A stretch of DNA of 64,000 nucleotides from Bacteroidia bacterium (GCA_026414975.1 JAOAHZ010000006.1:124001-188000), one strand, 5' to 3'; counted from the first letter of the stretch, positions 54,685 to 63,004 are shown. A program made the numbers and translations. The notes: generated by a model from the sequence alone, not told the origin.

Positions 54685-55440
54685 GTGCGCATTCTAGTGT
54701 GCAATGATGATGGGATAGCAGCGCGAGGGCTGCGAGCGTTGGTAGAGGTAGCTCAAGAGTTCGGGGAAGTATCGGTAGTAGCACCTGATCGCCCTCAGAG
54801 TGGAATGGGCCATGCCATAAGCATCGGTGTGCCTCTCAGACTGTATCCCTCTTCTATTTTTGGTGCTGATGTGCCAGCGTGGGCTTGTAGTGGTACGCCG
54901 GCTGATTGCGTCAAGCTCGCCACAGGCGTACTCAAGATTCGGCCCGACCTCCTTTTGTCAGGCATCAATCACGGAGCCAACTTCTCCATCAGTGTCTTTT
55001 ACTCGGGTACTCTTTCAGCGGCCATAGAAGGGGCATTTGAAGGGATTCCCTCTATCGGTTTTTCCCTGTTAGACTATAGCATGGAAGCGGACTTTGGGGC
55101 TGCTCAAGCGATAGTGCGTGAGGTGATTTTATTGTATTTAGCGGACCCCTTTCCGTCTGATGTGCCGCTGAATGTGAATATTCCTAACCTCCCCCTCTCA
55201 GAAATAAAAGGGCTTCGTCTCACTCGGCAAGCTCGGGGTCGCTTCGTAGAGCAGTTTGAACAGCGGATAGACCCCTATGGACAGTCCTATTATTGGATGG
55301 TCGGACGGTTTGAAAGCCAAGACCCTGACTCCGACACCGACCTTTGGGCCTTAGAAAGGGGATATGTTTCCATTTGTCCCCTTCTGACCGACCTAACGAA
55401 CCATCCTTACCTTCATCACTGGAAGGTGATTCACCGCTAA
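54685..55440 (+). CDS. surE: 5'/3'-nucleotidase SurE
   Basis: 251 residues. Metal-dependent phosphatase of nucleoside monophosphates. The metal motif is CNDDGI (6-11), followed by VAPDRPQSGMGHAIS with the active-site Ser and Asn region, SGTPADCVKLA and LLSGINHGANF, then YSGTLSAAIEGAFEGIPSIGFS. GTG start at 54685, where the protein begins at once with MRILVCNDDG as in the family. ftsY follows after 3 nt. Confidence 0.95.
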   Translation: MRILVCNDDGIAARGLRALVEVAQEFGEVSVVAPDRPQSGMGHAISIGVPLRLYPSSIFGADVPAWACSGTPADCVKLATGVLKIRPDLLLSGINHGANFSISVFYSGTLSAAIEGAFEGIPSIGFSLLDYSMEADFGAAQAIVREVILLYLADPFPSDVPLNVNIPNLPLSEIKGLRLTRQARGRFVEQFEQRIDPYGQSYYWMVGRFESQDPDSDTDLWALERGYVSICPLLTDLTNHPYLHHWKVIHR

Positions 55441-55443
55441 GCT

Positions 55444-56406
55444 ATGGGACTTTGGGAGTGGCTGCGTGGAAAGAAAGCTGAGGCCCCTCCTTCCATTTCC
55501 ATAGATAGGGGGCTTCAAAAGTCGCGTCAGGGCTTTTGGGGGCGGATTCGGGCTTTCTTTTCAGGGCGTCGTGGGTTAGATGAGGCAAGCCGTGAAGAGT
55601 TAGAGGCGCTTCTTTTATCAGCCGATGTGGGACCGGAAGCCACCGAAAAGATTCTTCTTGAGCTAGAAAAATCTCTAAAAGCATATCCCCTTTGCGACGA
55701 AGAGACCTTGTTAGATCGTTTGTCTCGTATCCTTGTACCGCTTTTATGCCGGAACTTTACCCCACCTGAGGGTCACCCATATGTTATCCTTCTCGTTGGT
55801 GTAAATGGGGTAGGCAAGACAACGACTTTAGCTCGCTTAGCTTACAGGCTGAAAGGAGAAGGGAAGAAAGTTCTGATAGGAGCCGCTGACACTTTTCGAG
55901 CGGCAGCAGTAGAGCAACTCAGGATTTGGAGCGAAAAACTGGGGATACCCCTCGTGGAGAAAGGAATGGGGGCTGATCCGGGGGCTGTCGCGTATGAGAG
56001 TGTCCAGAAAGCTATTAAGGAAGGCTACGATACCGTGCTCATAGACACTGCAGGTCGCCTCCATACTCGCACACCGCTTATGCAGGAGCTGGGCAAGGTG
56101 TACCGGGTCATCGGAAAAGCTCTCTCAGGCGCTCCGCATGAAGTTCTCTTAGTTGTAGATGCGACCACGGGGCAAAATGCTCTCCGGCAAGCTGAGGCTT
56201 TCATGCAGGCTACCCACTGTACAGGTTTAGTCTTAACGAAGTTGGACGGCACGGCGAAGGGGGGTATCGCTTTTGCCCTCGTGGAAAAAACAGGTCTGCC
56301 TATCCGCTTCATCGGCGTTGGTGAGCAAGCCGAAGACCTTATTCCATTCTCTGCCGAGGACTTCGTTCACGCTTTACTACGGGAAGACTCTCTGACTACG
56401 CCTTAG
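55444..56406 (+). CDS. ftsY: Signal recognition particle receptor FtsY
   Basis: 320 residues: a short N domain without the long acidic A domain, and a GTPase NG domain with VGVNGVGKTTTLARLAYRL (G1), DTFRAAAVEQL, IDTAGRLHT (G3), TKLDGTAKGG (G4) and FIGVGEQAEDLIPFSAEDFV at the end. It docks SRP-bound ribosomes at the membrane. Follows surE by 3 nt and is probably co-transcribed. Confidence 0.96.
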   Translation: MGLWEWLRGKKAEAPPSISIDRGLQKSRQGFWGRIRAFFSGRRGLDEASREELEALLLSADVGPEATEKILLELEKSLKAYPLCDEETLLDRLSRILVPLLCRNFTPPEGHPYVILLVGVNGVGKTTTLARLAYRLKGEGKKVLIGAADTFRAAAVEQLRIWSEKLGIPLVEKGMGADPGAVAYESVQKAIKEGYDTVLIDTAGRLHTRTPLMQELGKVYRVIGKALSGAPHEVLLVVDATTGQNALRQAEAFMQATHCTGLVLTKLDGTAKGGIAFALVEKTGLPIRFIGVGEQAEDLIPFSAEDFVHALLREDSLTTP

Positions 56407-56423
56407 AAGAGGGTTTTATTTCC

Positions 56424-56431
56424 TAAATTCG
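56424..56431 (+). promoter_or_regulatory. -7 box TAAATTCG of the 56436 lipoprotein
   Basis: TAAATTCG, 4 nt (cctt), then ATG 56436; the TTCG end is shared with the box at 33597. Confidence 0.45.
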
Positions 56432-56435
56432 CCTT

Positions 56436-57107
56436 ATGAGAGCGGCTTGGCTCTTGGCGGGTCTTGCGTGGGTTGGGGGATGCAGACGGGAAATACCTCG
56501 CCCTACCTATGAGAATGGACTTGCGCTTTTCCCCATAGAGACCGGACGAGAATGGATCTATGAAGTGCGGGAGACGACTTACACCACTATTGGAGCTGAG
56601 CCCCAGTCATACTTTCTGCGAATGCGGATAGATACGCCAGTCCGAGATGCCTATGGGCGCTGGAGTTACTATGTGATTTGGGATACGACTTCTACTCTCG
56701 ATCGTTCATGGGGCTTTTTTCGGGTAGGACTCGCTTATCGGGATTCCTCTCAAGCAGAAATCTGGGAGGACAATCGGCGTCTGCTTGTACTACGGTTTCC
56801 TCTTTCCCGATTTGTCCGCTGGAATCGGTATGAATACATAGATCATCCGCCCGAGACTTGCCGGTATGGGTCTGTTGATACGACTTATCTTCTGATTGGG
56901 CGGCCTTTCCCACGCAGCGCTATAGTTCTGCGACGCCTGGATACTCTCGGTACCCTAAGGCGAGCTTTATTCTATGAAGTCTTCACTCGGGATATAGGGC
57001 TTGTACATCGCTATGAACGGCTTGATGTGTATGACCTTCGTCCGAACGGCTCATTCGTGCGCAGCACTGACAGTTATCATCGGGAGCTTCGGCTGGTGCA
57101 GCCTTAG
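56436..57107 (+). CDS. Predicted lipoprotein, unknown function
   Basis: 223 residues. Lipoprotein signal MRAAWLLAGLAWVGGC with the lipobox Cys at residue 16. The rest is beta-rich with many Arg, Tyr and aromatic residues (GREWIYEVRETTYTTIG, GRWSYYVIWDTTSTLD), probably a barrel-like or lipocalin-like sandwich. No family recognised. Its 3' end overlaps the next gene by 77 nt. Confidence 0.8.
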   Translation: MRAAWLLAGLAWVGGCRREIPRPTYENGLALFPIETGREWIYEVRETTYTTIGAEPQSYFLRMRIDTPVRDAYGRWSYYVIWDTTSTLDRSWGFFRVGLAYRDSSQAEIWEDNRRLLVLRFPLSRFVRWNRYEYIDHPPETCRYGSVDTTYLLIGRPFPRSAIVLRRLDTLGTLRRALFYEVFTRDIGLVHRYERLDVYDLRPNGSFVRSTDSYHRELRLVQP

Positions 57108-57591
57108 AGGTCAAGATACCGTAGGGTTATACTTTTCGGCTCGGGGTTTTCAGTTTGATCCTTATTACCGAATGGCTATCCTCTCTTCCGACCAAGAGGT
57201 CATTACAGGAAAAGCGGCTTTCCTTCTATCCCTAATAGACTCCTTAGCTGAAAGGGTCTCGGATTCTACTTACCTCATCCTAAATCTTCACCGTCATCCA
57301 ACGCTCGCTGGGTACATAGAGAACCCAGAACGCTTACCCCCACACTGGGCTGGCCTATTTTATGTAGAGCGCATGGATCTGCAAGCTAAGCCCCATACCG
57401 TTGTGTTTGCCCGTAGCAATCGCCTTTATACAGAGCGATCTTACACCCTTTCGTATCAAATAGAAGGCATTTTTTTCTCTAAGGGGCAAGCCTTGCCTTT
57501 CCGAGAGAAGGGAGAAATGGTAGAGTTGGAGTGGCGGTCTCATCTACTCCATGTCCTTAGGCAGCAAGTCCAGAGCTTTCTCACAAGATAG
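57031..57591 (+). CDS. Exported protein of unknown function, overlapping the lipoprotein gene
   Basis: About 186 residues. From ATG 57031 there is a plausible signal (VRTAHSCAALTVIIGSFGWC, then SLRGQ) read in another frame over the last 77 nt of the lipoprotein gene. The mature part includes DTVGLYFSARGFQFDPYYRMAIL, YLILNLHRHP and ERSYTLSYQIEGIFFS. I recognise no family. Start is uncertain: a TTG at 57001 gives ten more residues. Confidence 0.65.
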   Translation: MTFVRTAHSCAALTVIIGSFGWCSLRGQDTVGLYFSARGFQFDPYYRMAILSSDQEVITGKAAFLLSLIDSLAERVSDSTYLILNLHRHPTLAGYIENPERLPPHWAGLFYVERMDLQAKPHTVVFARSNRLYTERSYTLSYQIEGIFFSKGQALPFREKGEMVELEWRSHLLHVLRQQVQSFLTR

Positions 57592-57629
57592 AGTAAGCGG
57601 TCTAATAGCGCTCCACATAGACGGTTGTT

Positions 57630-57650
57630 AGAAGGGTACTCGGCCCTTCT
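57630..57650 (+). terminator. Hairpin after the 56436-57591 genes
   Basis: AGAAGGG (57630-57636) pairs perfectly with CCCTTCT (57644-57650), 7-nt loop, 39 nt after the stop at 57591. The sequence after it is only mildly T-rich. Confidence 0.35.
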
Positions 57651-57754
57651 TCATGCTTCAGGATCTGAGATGCACTGACTCTGGGCTGAAATGCAAAAAA
57701 CTTGGCCTATAAGTATCAGAACTAATGTTCAAAGTCCCGTATTTCGTTTTAGGT

Positions 57755-59419
57755 ATGAGGTTTGCCTACTTAACCTTATCGGTACTTTGGCTTGCGCCTT
57801 ATCTATTACAAGCCCAGTGCGACTCTTTACGTATGGCTCACGCCGGGCGGTGGTACAGAAACGGAGATACCCTACGCATACAAGGTGGGTTTCTTACCGC
57901 TTACCCCCGTGTAGCCAGCTCGGGTTACTCTGGTACCTACACTTGGTACTGGGACCTGTTTCGTTCTAACAGTGCTGGGCAGCTTCTCTATCATGCCAGT
58001 GGGAGTCTATCTGGGGCTTCCCCTACGCTAAATGTGCAGCTGGATTATGCTCATCATCCTACCTACTATCACCTTAATCTGATAGTGGGTTATTACGCTC
58101 CAGGCGGGACGAATGCGTGTACAGATTCTGCTTCCATCGTTATTTACGGTGATACATTCCCGCCCAGCCCCTGGGCTCAATTTTGCCGAGATAGCATTCT
58201 ACTCCAGATAGGAGGTAGACAAGTGCAGCCTCGCAGGAGTATTTCCCTTCCGCTGGGAGCCTATCCGTTTTCTTTGAGTGTGACAGGAGACTTCAGAGGA
58301 TGGTGGCTAACTGGCCCGAGTCCAGCTCAACATAGGCATGATTGGAGAAATTATCCAGCCGGCACCATTTTGGATACGGTCTACCTGACCTCACCTGGCA
58401 GACATTATCTGCGAATACACTTCTACAATGGTATCTGCTGGGATACTATACCGTATATCATAGATGCTTACATTGACTCTCCTTTTCAAAACTGCCTTGA
58501 TAGTACGATGCAGCCTTGCCTACCCCTTCTCATTATCAATAATGCTTCTTATCTACCGAATTCAAGCCAACCGATTCGGCTAGCGAATGGCACTTACACC
58601 TTTCACCTGGCTCCTGCATCTCCGATTCCAAGCACTTATTATCCGAACTATATATACGACTGGCGAATATGCGGGGCCAATTTACCCAGTGGCTGCTTAG
58701 TCGGACAGGGCAGTTCTATCACTTTACCCATTATATCCGCTTCCTACATCTTGGAGGTTTACGCTAGGGTGAATTGGCTTTGTGGAGTTACGCAATTTTG
58801 CGCTGATACTTTCACCTTCGTATTCACGGGCGGAGGTTTGCCGAATGATAGCGTTATTGTGTATTACCCGGGGGATACTACCGTCTACACCCCTGGCGAT
58901 ACTATATCCCTTCCTCTGGACACGGTCTGCTTGCATGCGGGGGTTTATACACCCTATCCAGACAGTGTTTACTGGTGGAACTGGACGCTCTACGGTCTGA
59001 ATGGCTCTGCAGTAGATAGCGGTATAACTTCCACGAGTTGTGTGTTCTCTACCCAGCCGGGCGTTTATACCCTTATTTACGGTTTGACTCCACCTCCTAC
59101 AAATAGGGTAACTCAGAATCGTCAATATGCTTTCTACATTCATTTTGGCGCCAGAAGCGCCGTCTTGCCTAAGAAGGATATGGAGGGCAGCACGCCTATT
59201 CTATATCCTAACCCTGTCTCTGGCTTAGCTTGGCTATCGCTGTCAACAGAGGGTCCTTACGAGGTAGCTATTCTGGACTATACAGGTCGCGAAATAGAGC
59301 GCTTTGTCCTGCGAGGCAAAGGCCCGCATGAGCTCCCTCTATTCCTTCAAGCTGGCTTCTACTTGATGCGTGTCACTGGCAGTGGTACCTCTCATATCAT
59401 TCGCTTCATAGTGGAGTAA
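57755..59419 (+). CDS. Secreted protein with type IX secretion C-terminal sorting domain
   Basis: About 554 residues. Signal peptide (YLTLSVLWLAPYLLQAQ) before CDSLRMAHAG; a long Tyr/Ser/Pro-rich, beta-sandwich body with paired Cys (PKD- or Ig-like by appearance, no clear repeat); and a C-terminal 75-residue type A sorting domain: ILYPNPVSGLAWLSL, YEVAILDYTGREIERF, LPLFLQAGFYLMRVTG. Proteins with this tail cross the outer membrane through the T9SS and are anchored or released. The function of the cargo is not shown. ATG 57725 ten residues earlier is possible; 57755 puts the signal peptide at the start. Confidence 0.85.
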   Translation: MRFAYLTLSVLWLAPYLLQAQCDSLRMAHAGRWYRNGDTLRIQGGFLTAYPRVASSGYSGTYTWYWDLFRSNSAGQLLYHASGSLSGASPTLNVQLDYAHHPTYYHLNLIVGYYAPGGTNACTDSASIVIYGDTFPPSPWAQFCRDSILLQIGGRQVQPRRSISLPLGAYPFSLSVTGDFRGWWLTGPSPAQHRHDWRNYPAGTILDTVYLTSPGRHYLRIHFYNGICWDTIPYIIDAYIDSPFQNCLDSTMQPCLPLLIINNASYLPNSSQPIRLANGTYTFHLAPASPIPSTYYPNYIYDWRICGANLPSGCLVGQGSSITLPIISASYILEVYARVNWLCGVTQFCADTFTFVFTGGGLPNDSVIVYYPGDTTVYTPGDTISLPLDTVCLHAGVYTPYPDSVYWWNWTLYGLNGSAVDSGITSTSCVFSTQPGVYTLIYGLTPPPTNRVTQNRQYAFYIHFGARSAVLPKKDMEGSTPILYPNPVSGLAWLSLSTEGPYEVAILDYTGREIERFVLRGKGPHELPLFLQAGFYLMRVTGSGTSHIIRFIVE

Positions 59420-59468
59420 AAGAAGAGGTTCTCCTCTGCCTGCTGAGGAAAGGTCTCGACAGGTGGGA

Positions 59469-59506
59469 GGGGGGGGCGGCAGCGCCGCAGGCGCTGCCGC
59501 CCCCCC
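59469..59506. repeat. G-tract palindrome, copy 2 (17-bp perfect arms, 3-nt loop)
   Basis: Arms 59470-59486 and 59490-59506 pair fully; loop GCA. Eight G (59469-59476) precede CGGCAGCGCC; the return arm is GGCGCTGCCG plus seven C. Lies 50 bp after the T9SS cargo stop and 45 bp before the end of ribF on the other strand. Same plan as the copy at 25703. Confidence 0.85.
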
Positions 59507-59551
59507 TAACCTTTTAGCTCAAACTACATAAAGGCTGCTTCAAGGCTCTAA

Positions 59552-60487
59552 CTACCCTATTTGAGAATCAAGAAGATCAGGCGAAGAGAAATAGCGCAAA
59601 GCCTCCGCCACATCCTCATGAATCTGCTGCAAAAGGGCATATGAAGAATCAAACTCCTTATGAGGTCTGATAAACTGTATAATCCCAACCGCTAAGTCAA
59701 CGCCATAAAGGCTTTCATCCTGTTTCTCTCCTAAGAGGTGGATTTCTAAATCACCCACTGGAGGTAGGTAGATCAGGCTGGGCAGTCCCTTAGTTATAGG
59801 CAGGGAAACGGCTGGTGCGATCTGAGTCCATCCTATGTAAATACCTGGGGGCAACCGAATCTTCTCAGCTGGATAAGGAATATTCGCTGTAGGCACCCCT
59901 AATCGGCGCGCTTCTTGACGCCCTGCCCTAACCGTGCCCCGAATGGAGAAAGGATACCCCAAGAGTATCTTAGCTGCCTGAACTGCGCCTTCAGCTAAAA
60001 GGCGTCGCACTCGTGAGCTACTTACAGGGGCCCCTTCCCATTCCAGAGCTTGAACCTCCTTCACCATAAAGCCTTTTTCTCGGAGGAGCGTAGGGCCGCC
60101 TTCCCTATTGTAACCGAAACGGTGATCGTACCCCAGAACCACCCCCTGAGGGTCTGACACGGCTTTTATCCATTCGGTGATAAAGGCCTCGGCAGAAAGA
60201 CGAGATAAAGCCGTGGTAAAAGGGATTAATCGTACTACGGTAGTACCCCCATTCTGCAGGAGGGCGAAGCGTTCCTCTATAGTTGTGAGCATAGGGACAT
60301 TCTCCCCGCGGAGGACTGTGCGGGGATGAGGATGAAACAACCAAACTTCTGTAAAGGTGTTCAGTTGAGCCGCCCACTCGGCGCATATGTTCAAAAGTAG
60401 CTGATGACCTTTATGTACGCCGTCAAACACTCCCATGGTCAGAATGCCCCCTCGGGGACTGGCGGTTTTACCGGGGTAAACATCCAT
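59552..60487 (-). CDS. ribF: Bifunctional riboflavin kinase / FAD synthetase
   Basis: About 311 residues. N-terminal FAD synthetase domain with TMGVFDGVHKGHQLLL, FHPHP, GYDHRFGYNREGG and SSSRVRRLLAEG; C-terminal riboflavin kinase domain with GYPFSIRGTVRAGRQEARRLGVPTANI and PPGIYIGW. Makes FMN and FAD. Start ATG 60487 (MDVYPG) is chosen for the short lead to the conserved GVFDGVH; it lies 20 nt inside truB. Last gene of the ftsX operon. Confidence 0.93.
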   Translation of the reverse strand: MDVYPGKTASPRGGILTMGVFDGVHKGHQLLLNICAEWAAQLNTFTEVWLFHPHPRTVLRGENVPMLTTIEERFALLQNGGTTVVRLIPFTTALSRLSAEAFITEWIKAVSDPQGVVLGYDHRFGYNREGGPTLLREKGFMVKEVQALEWEGAPVSSSRVRRLLAEGAVQAAKILLGYPFSIRGTVRAGRQEARRLGVPTANIPYPAEKIRLPPGIYIGWTQIAPAVSLPITKGLPSLIYLPPVGDLEIHLLGEKQDESLYGVDLAVGIIQFIRPHKEFDSSYALLQQIHEDVAEALRYFSSPDLLDSQIG

Positions 60488-61112
60488 CTGGCTGTAAAGC
60501 TTGATAAACCGTATAGGGGCCGATGCGGGTACGGCGCAGAGCACCTAAATACCCCCCCCAACCCGTGGCTTCACCTATATCTCGGGCTAAGCTACGGATA
60601 TAGACGCCTTTTCCACAGTGAATCCGAAGGAGCCAGCGATAGGGGGGGTTATAGGCTACCTCTTCCATAGAATAAATGCTCACGAGACGAGGAGGAAGGG
60701 AAACTGCTTTTCCACGGCGGGCCAAAGCGTAGGCCCGCTTTCCGCGAACTTTCAAGGCTGAGAAAGCTGGAGGGCGCTGCTGTATATCTCCTACGAATCG
60801 AACAAGGAGAGCTTTGCGTTCATCTTCGGAGAGAATGGCTGGCTCAGCAACGCGCTCAGGCATAAACTCCGCGTCGTCTGATGGGCTTCGCCAACCTAAA
60901 ACTACTAAGGCATAGTATTCCTTTGGGAGGCCTTGAAAAGAGGCGATCTCTCGGGTAGCTTTATCCACAGCCACTAAGACCAGTCCTGTAGCTAAGGGGT
61001 CTAAAGTCCCAGCATGGCCAGCCTTTTGAAAGCCAAAGTACTCTTTCACCCAAGAGACCACCTTAAAAGAACTCCATCCATAAGGCTTATCTACGAGGAT
61101 AATCCCCTCCAT
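60468..61112 (-). CDS. truB: tRNA pseudouridine(55) synthase
   Basis: 214 residues, on the short side because the C-terminal PUA-like extension is missing. Motifs: GIILVDKPYGWSSFKVV, KAGHAGTLDPLATGLVLV with the catalytic Asp38, PPAFSALKVRGKRAYALARRG and HCGKGVYIRSLARDIG. It makes pseudouridine 55 in the T arm of tRNA. A G8 run on the coding strand (60552-60559) codes WGGY. Overlaps uppP by 22 nt. Confidence 0.95.
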   Translation of the reverse strand: MEGIILVDKPYGWSSFKVVSWVKEYFGFQKAGHAGTLDPLATGLVLVAVDKATREIASFQGLPKEYYALVVLGWRSPSDDAEFMPERVAEPAILSEDERKALLVRFVGDIQQRPPAFSALKVRGKRAYALARRGKAVSLPPRLVSIYSMEEVAYNPPYRWLLRIHCGKGVYIRSLARDIGEATGWGGYLGALRRTRIGPYTVYQALQPDGCLPR

Positions 61113-61855
61113 AGGAGCACCACACTACCCAGTATGATCCTATATACCCCAAAGGGTAGAAGGCCATAGCGTTGCCAAGAAGTGATTAGAAAGCGCATAG
61201 CGAGAAATGCTACGATAAACGCCACGACGATGCCCATTATCAGCACGGGTGCATTTTCTGAACTAAAAGCTACGGGACTTTTCAGGAGCTTGTAAGCGGA
61301 TGCCGCTCCAAGTGTCGGCACAGCTAATAGAAAGGAAAACTCGGCTGCGTCCTCTTTTTTCAAACCCATCCAACGCGCCCCAAAGAGCGCTGCTGCAGCC
61401 CGAGACACCCCAGGTAAAAGACTCAAGGCTTGTACCAGGCCTATAATCATAGCCCGCCAAAGCGAAATAGACTCTATGCCACCCTGAGACCCTCTAAACC
61501 AACGATCCATTCTCATTAGAACGACCCCCCCTGCAATCAGGTTTATGGCTACAATAAGCGGAGAAGTTAGTAGTCCCTCTAACCACTCCTTAGCCCAGAA
61601 TCCAATCATAGCTGTTGGGAGGAAAGCTACCGCGATAGGCAAATACAAGCGGGGATTCCAAAGGCGCCTATAGCTGTGGGCTAAGACAGCCAGGATAGCC
61701 CCTCCTTGTATGATGATCTCGTAATCTTGGGTGAAGGTCTCCTCAGCTCGTCCTAACCAGATACTTATCAAGATCATATGCCCTGTGGAAGATACAGGCA
61801 GAAACTCCGTGATGCCCTCAACCAGTGCAAGGAGTAGGGCCTCCCACCAGCTCAT
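61091..61855 (-). CDS. uppP: Undecaprenyl-diphosphatase (BacA type)
   Basis: 254 residues, about 8 membrane helices. Recycles undecaprenyl diphosphate for wall synthesis. Both conserved motifs are present: EGITEFLPVSSTGHMILI (14-31) and LLPGVSRAAAALFGARWMGL. Located between the DUF3098 gene and truB; a single base separates it from the former. Confidence 0.95.
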   Translation of the reverse strand: MSWWEALLLALVEGITEFLPVSSTGHMILISIWLGRAEETFTQDYEIIIQGGAILAVLAHSYRRLWNPRLYLPIAVAFLPTAMIGFWAKEWLEGLLTSPLIVAINLIAGGVVLMRMDRWFRGSQGGIESISLWRAMIIGLVQALSLLPGVSRAAAALFGARWMGLKKEDAAEFSFLLAVPTLGAASAYKLLKSPVAFSSENAPVLIMGIVVAFIVAFLAMRFLITSWQRYGLLPFGVYRIILGSVVLLWRGLSS

Positions 61856-61856
61856 C

Positions 61857-62117
61857 TCAGTTTTTCAAGATAGCATAAATAAGTGTAAGAAAGCCGCTCA
61901 AAATAAACCATGGTGCGATGTACAGAGAAAAAGAGAATTCCTTGCTATCCACGAATTCACTCGGTATGAGAAGTCCGACATATCCAACCACGAGTAAGAC
62001 GATCCCCACAATAAGCCATGTGTAATTGGCTCGTGAGAAAGGCATGGAGCCCGTTTTATTCGTCGAGTCTTCGATAGATTTGGGAGGGACTTTGGTGAGT
62101 TTTTTTTCTGCGCTCAT
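61857..62117 (-). CDS. DUF3098 family small membrane protein
   Basis: 86 residues: a charged N-terminus (SAEKKLTKVPPKSIEDS), then MPFSRANYTWLIVGIVLLVVGYVGLL (first helix), a loop, and a second helix near the C-terminus (PWFILSGFLTLIYAIL). This is the DUF3098 pattern, known from Bacteroidota directly after ftsX. Function unknown; the steady position suggests a division or envelope role. Start overlaps the ftsX stop as ATGA. Confidence 0.78.
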   Translation of the reverse strand: MSAEKKLTKVPPKSIEDSTNKTGSMPFSRANYTWLIVGIVLLVVGYVGLLIPSEFVDSKEFSFSLYIAPWFILSGFLTLIYAILKN

Positions 62118-62965
62118 ATGAGTTTTTCTAAGGTTTGATTGAGGAAGCGATTCAGTGCAAGGCGACTGGCTAAATAGCCCATGAGGGTGCCAAAGGCTGC
62201 AAGTCCAGCGTAGAGCCCCATGAGTCGCCAGTCTGTAAGCAAGAAGCTGATTGAGAGTAGAAGGCGATCCACTAAGAGTAAACCTGCATGGAGAACGAGA
62301 ATAGCTAAGATTGAACCGATAAAACCCTGGAAAAGCCCTACAAGAAGAAAAGGGCGCTCAATAAACTGGCGTGTAGCACCAACCAGCTCCATGGTTCGGA
62401 TTTCTAATCGTCGGCTGAATATAGCTAACCTTACCGTGTTGAAGATGAGCAAAAATGCTATAATCACCATCAATCCTCCGACGAAAAGTCCTACCCAGCG
62501 AAAAGTATTAGCTCGCTTTTCTAATACTTCTAATAAACGGCGTGGGTAGTCAATCTCTTTGACCTCGTCCCATTCTAATACTCGCTGAGAAAATACTAAA
62601 ATACTGTCCGACGAAACGAGCTCTCCATGAAAGAGTACCTTGAAAGTAGGGGGGAAAGGATTAAAACCCTCCATGGCCCGAACAAACTCTTCGCCGGCTA
62701 TCTGCTGAAAGTTTTCCATAGCTGACTCCGGCGACACGTACTGAGCTTCCCGTACTAAGCGTTGGGTTTGCAGCCACCTAAGTATTTCGTTTATGCGTTC
62801 GTTGGGAACGAGTCCGTAGAGGTGAATGCGGTATTCTAAGCCACCCCGAGCCTGCTCTAATACAAGCTGTCCCGCCAATAAAAACAGTCCATAAAGCCCT
62901 AACACGAATAAAGACAGGGTGAGACTAAAGAGGGAGTGGGTTAGCGGCAAGTGCGCCCCCTTCAC
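62114..62965 (-). CDS. ftsX: Cell division protein FtsX
   Basis: About 283 residues. ABC-transporter-like permease with one N-terminal helix (LFSLTLSLFVLGLYGLFLLAG), a periplasmic loop with the FtsX pattern (RINEILRWLQTQRLVREAQYVSPESAMENF in pieces) and three more helices. With FtsE it activates murein hydrolases at the septum; ftsE is not in the window. GTG 62965 is taken as start: TACTTTTG ends 4 nt before it, whereas an ATG at 62980 overlaps that box. Confidence 0.88.
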   Translation of the reverse strand: MKGAHLPLTHSLFSLTLSLFVLGLYGLFLLAGQLVLEQARGGLEYRIHLYGLVPNERINEILRWLQTQRLVREAQYVSPESAMENFQQIAGEEFVRAMEGFNPFPPTFKVLFHGELVSSDSILVFSQRVLEWDEVKEIDYPRRLLEVLEKRANTFRWVGLFVGGLMVIIAFLLIFNTVRLAIFSRRLEIRTMELVGATRQFIERPFLLVGLFQGFIGSILAILVLHAGLLLVDRLLLSISFLLTDWRLMGLYAGLAAFGTLMGYLASRLALNRFLNQTLEKLI

Positions 62966-62969
62966 CCCA

Positions 62970-62977
62970 CAAAAGTA
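62970..62977 (-). promoter_or_regulatory. -7 box TACTTTTG of the ftsX-ribF operon
   Basis: Minus-strand TACTTTTG, 4 nt (tggg), then GTG 62965. Confidence 0.55.
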
Positions 62978-62991
62978 CATCCAAAAACCTA

Positions 62992-62999
62992 TACCTTTG
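62992..62999 (+). promoter_or_regulatory. -7 box TACCTTTG of the PurE-like gene
   Basis: TACCTTTG, 5 nt (ttttg), then ATG 63005. Confidence 0.6.
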
Positions 63000-63004
63000 T
63001 TTTG

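Noticed and set aside
54620..54784. 55-residue N-terminal extension of FtsH
   Set aside because: It overlaps the surE promoter and start on the other strand, and FtsH proteins begin directly before the first helix.
60552..60559. C8 run as another G-tract palindrome
   Set aside because: It is coding sequence of truB (Trp-Gly-Gly) with no inverted partner.
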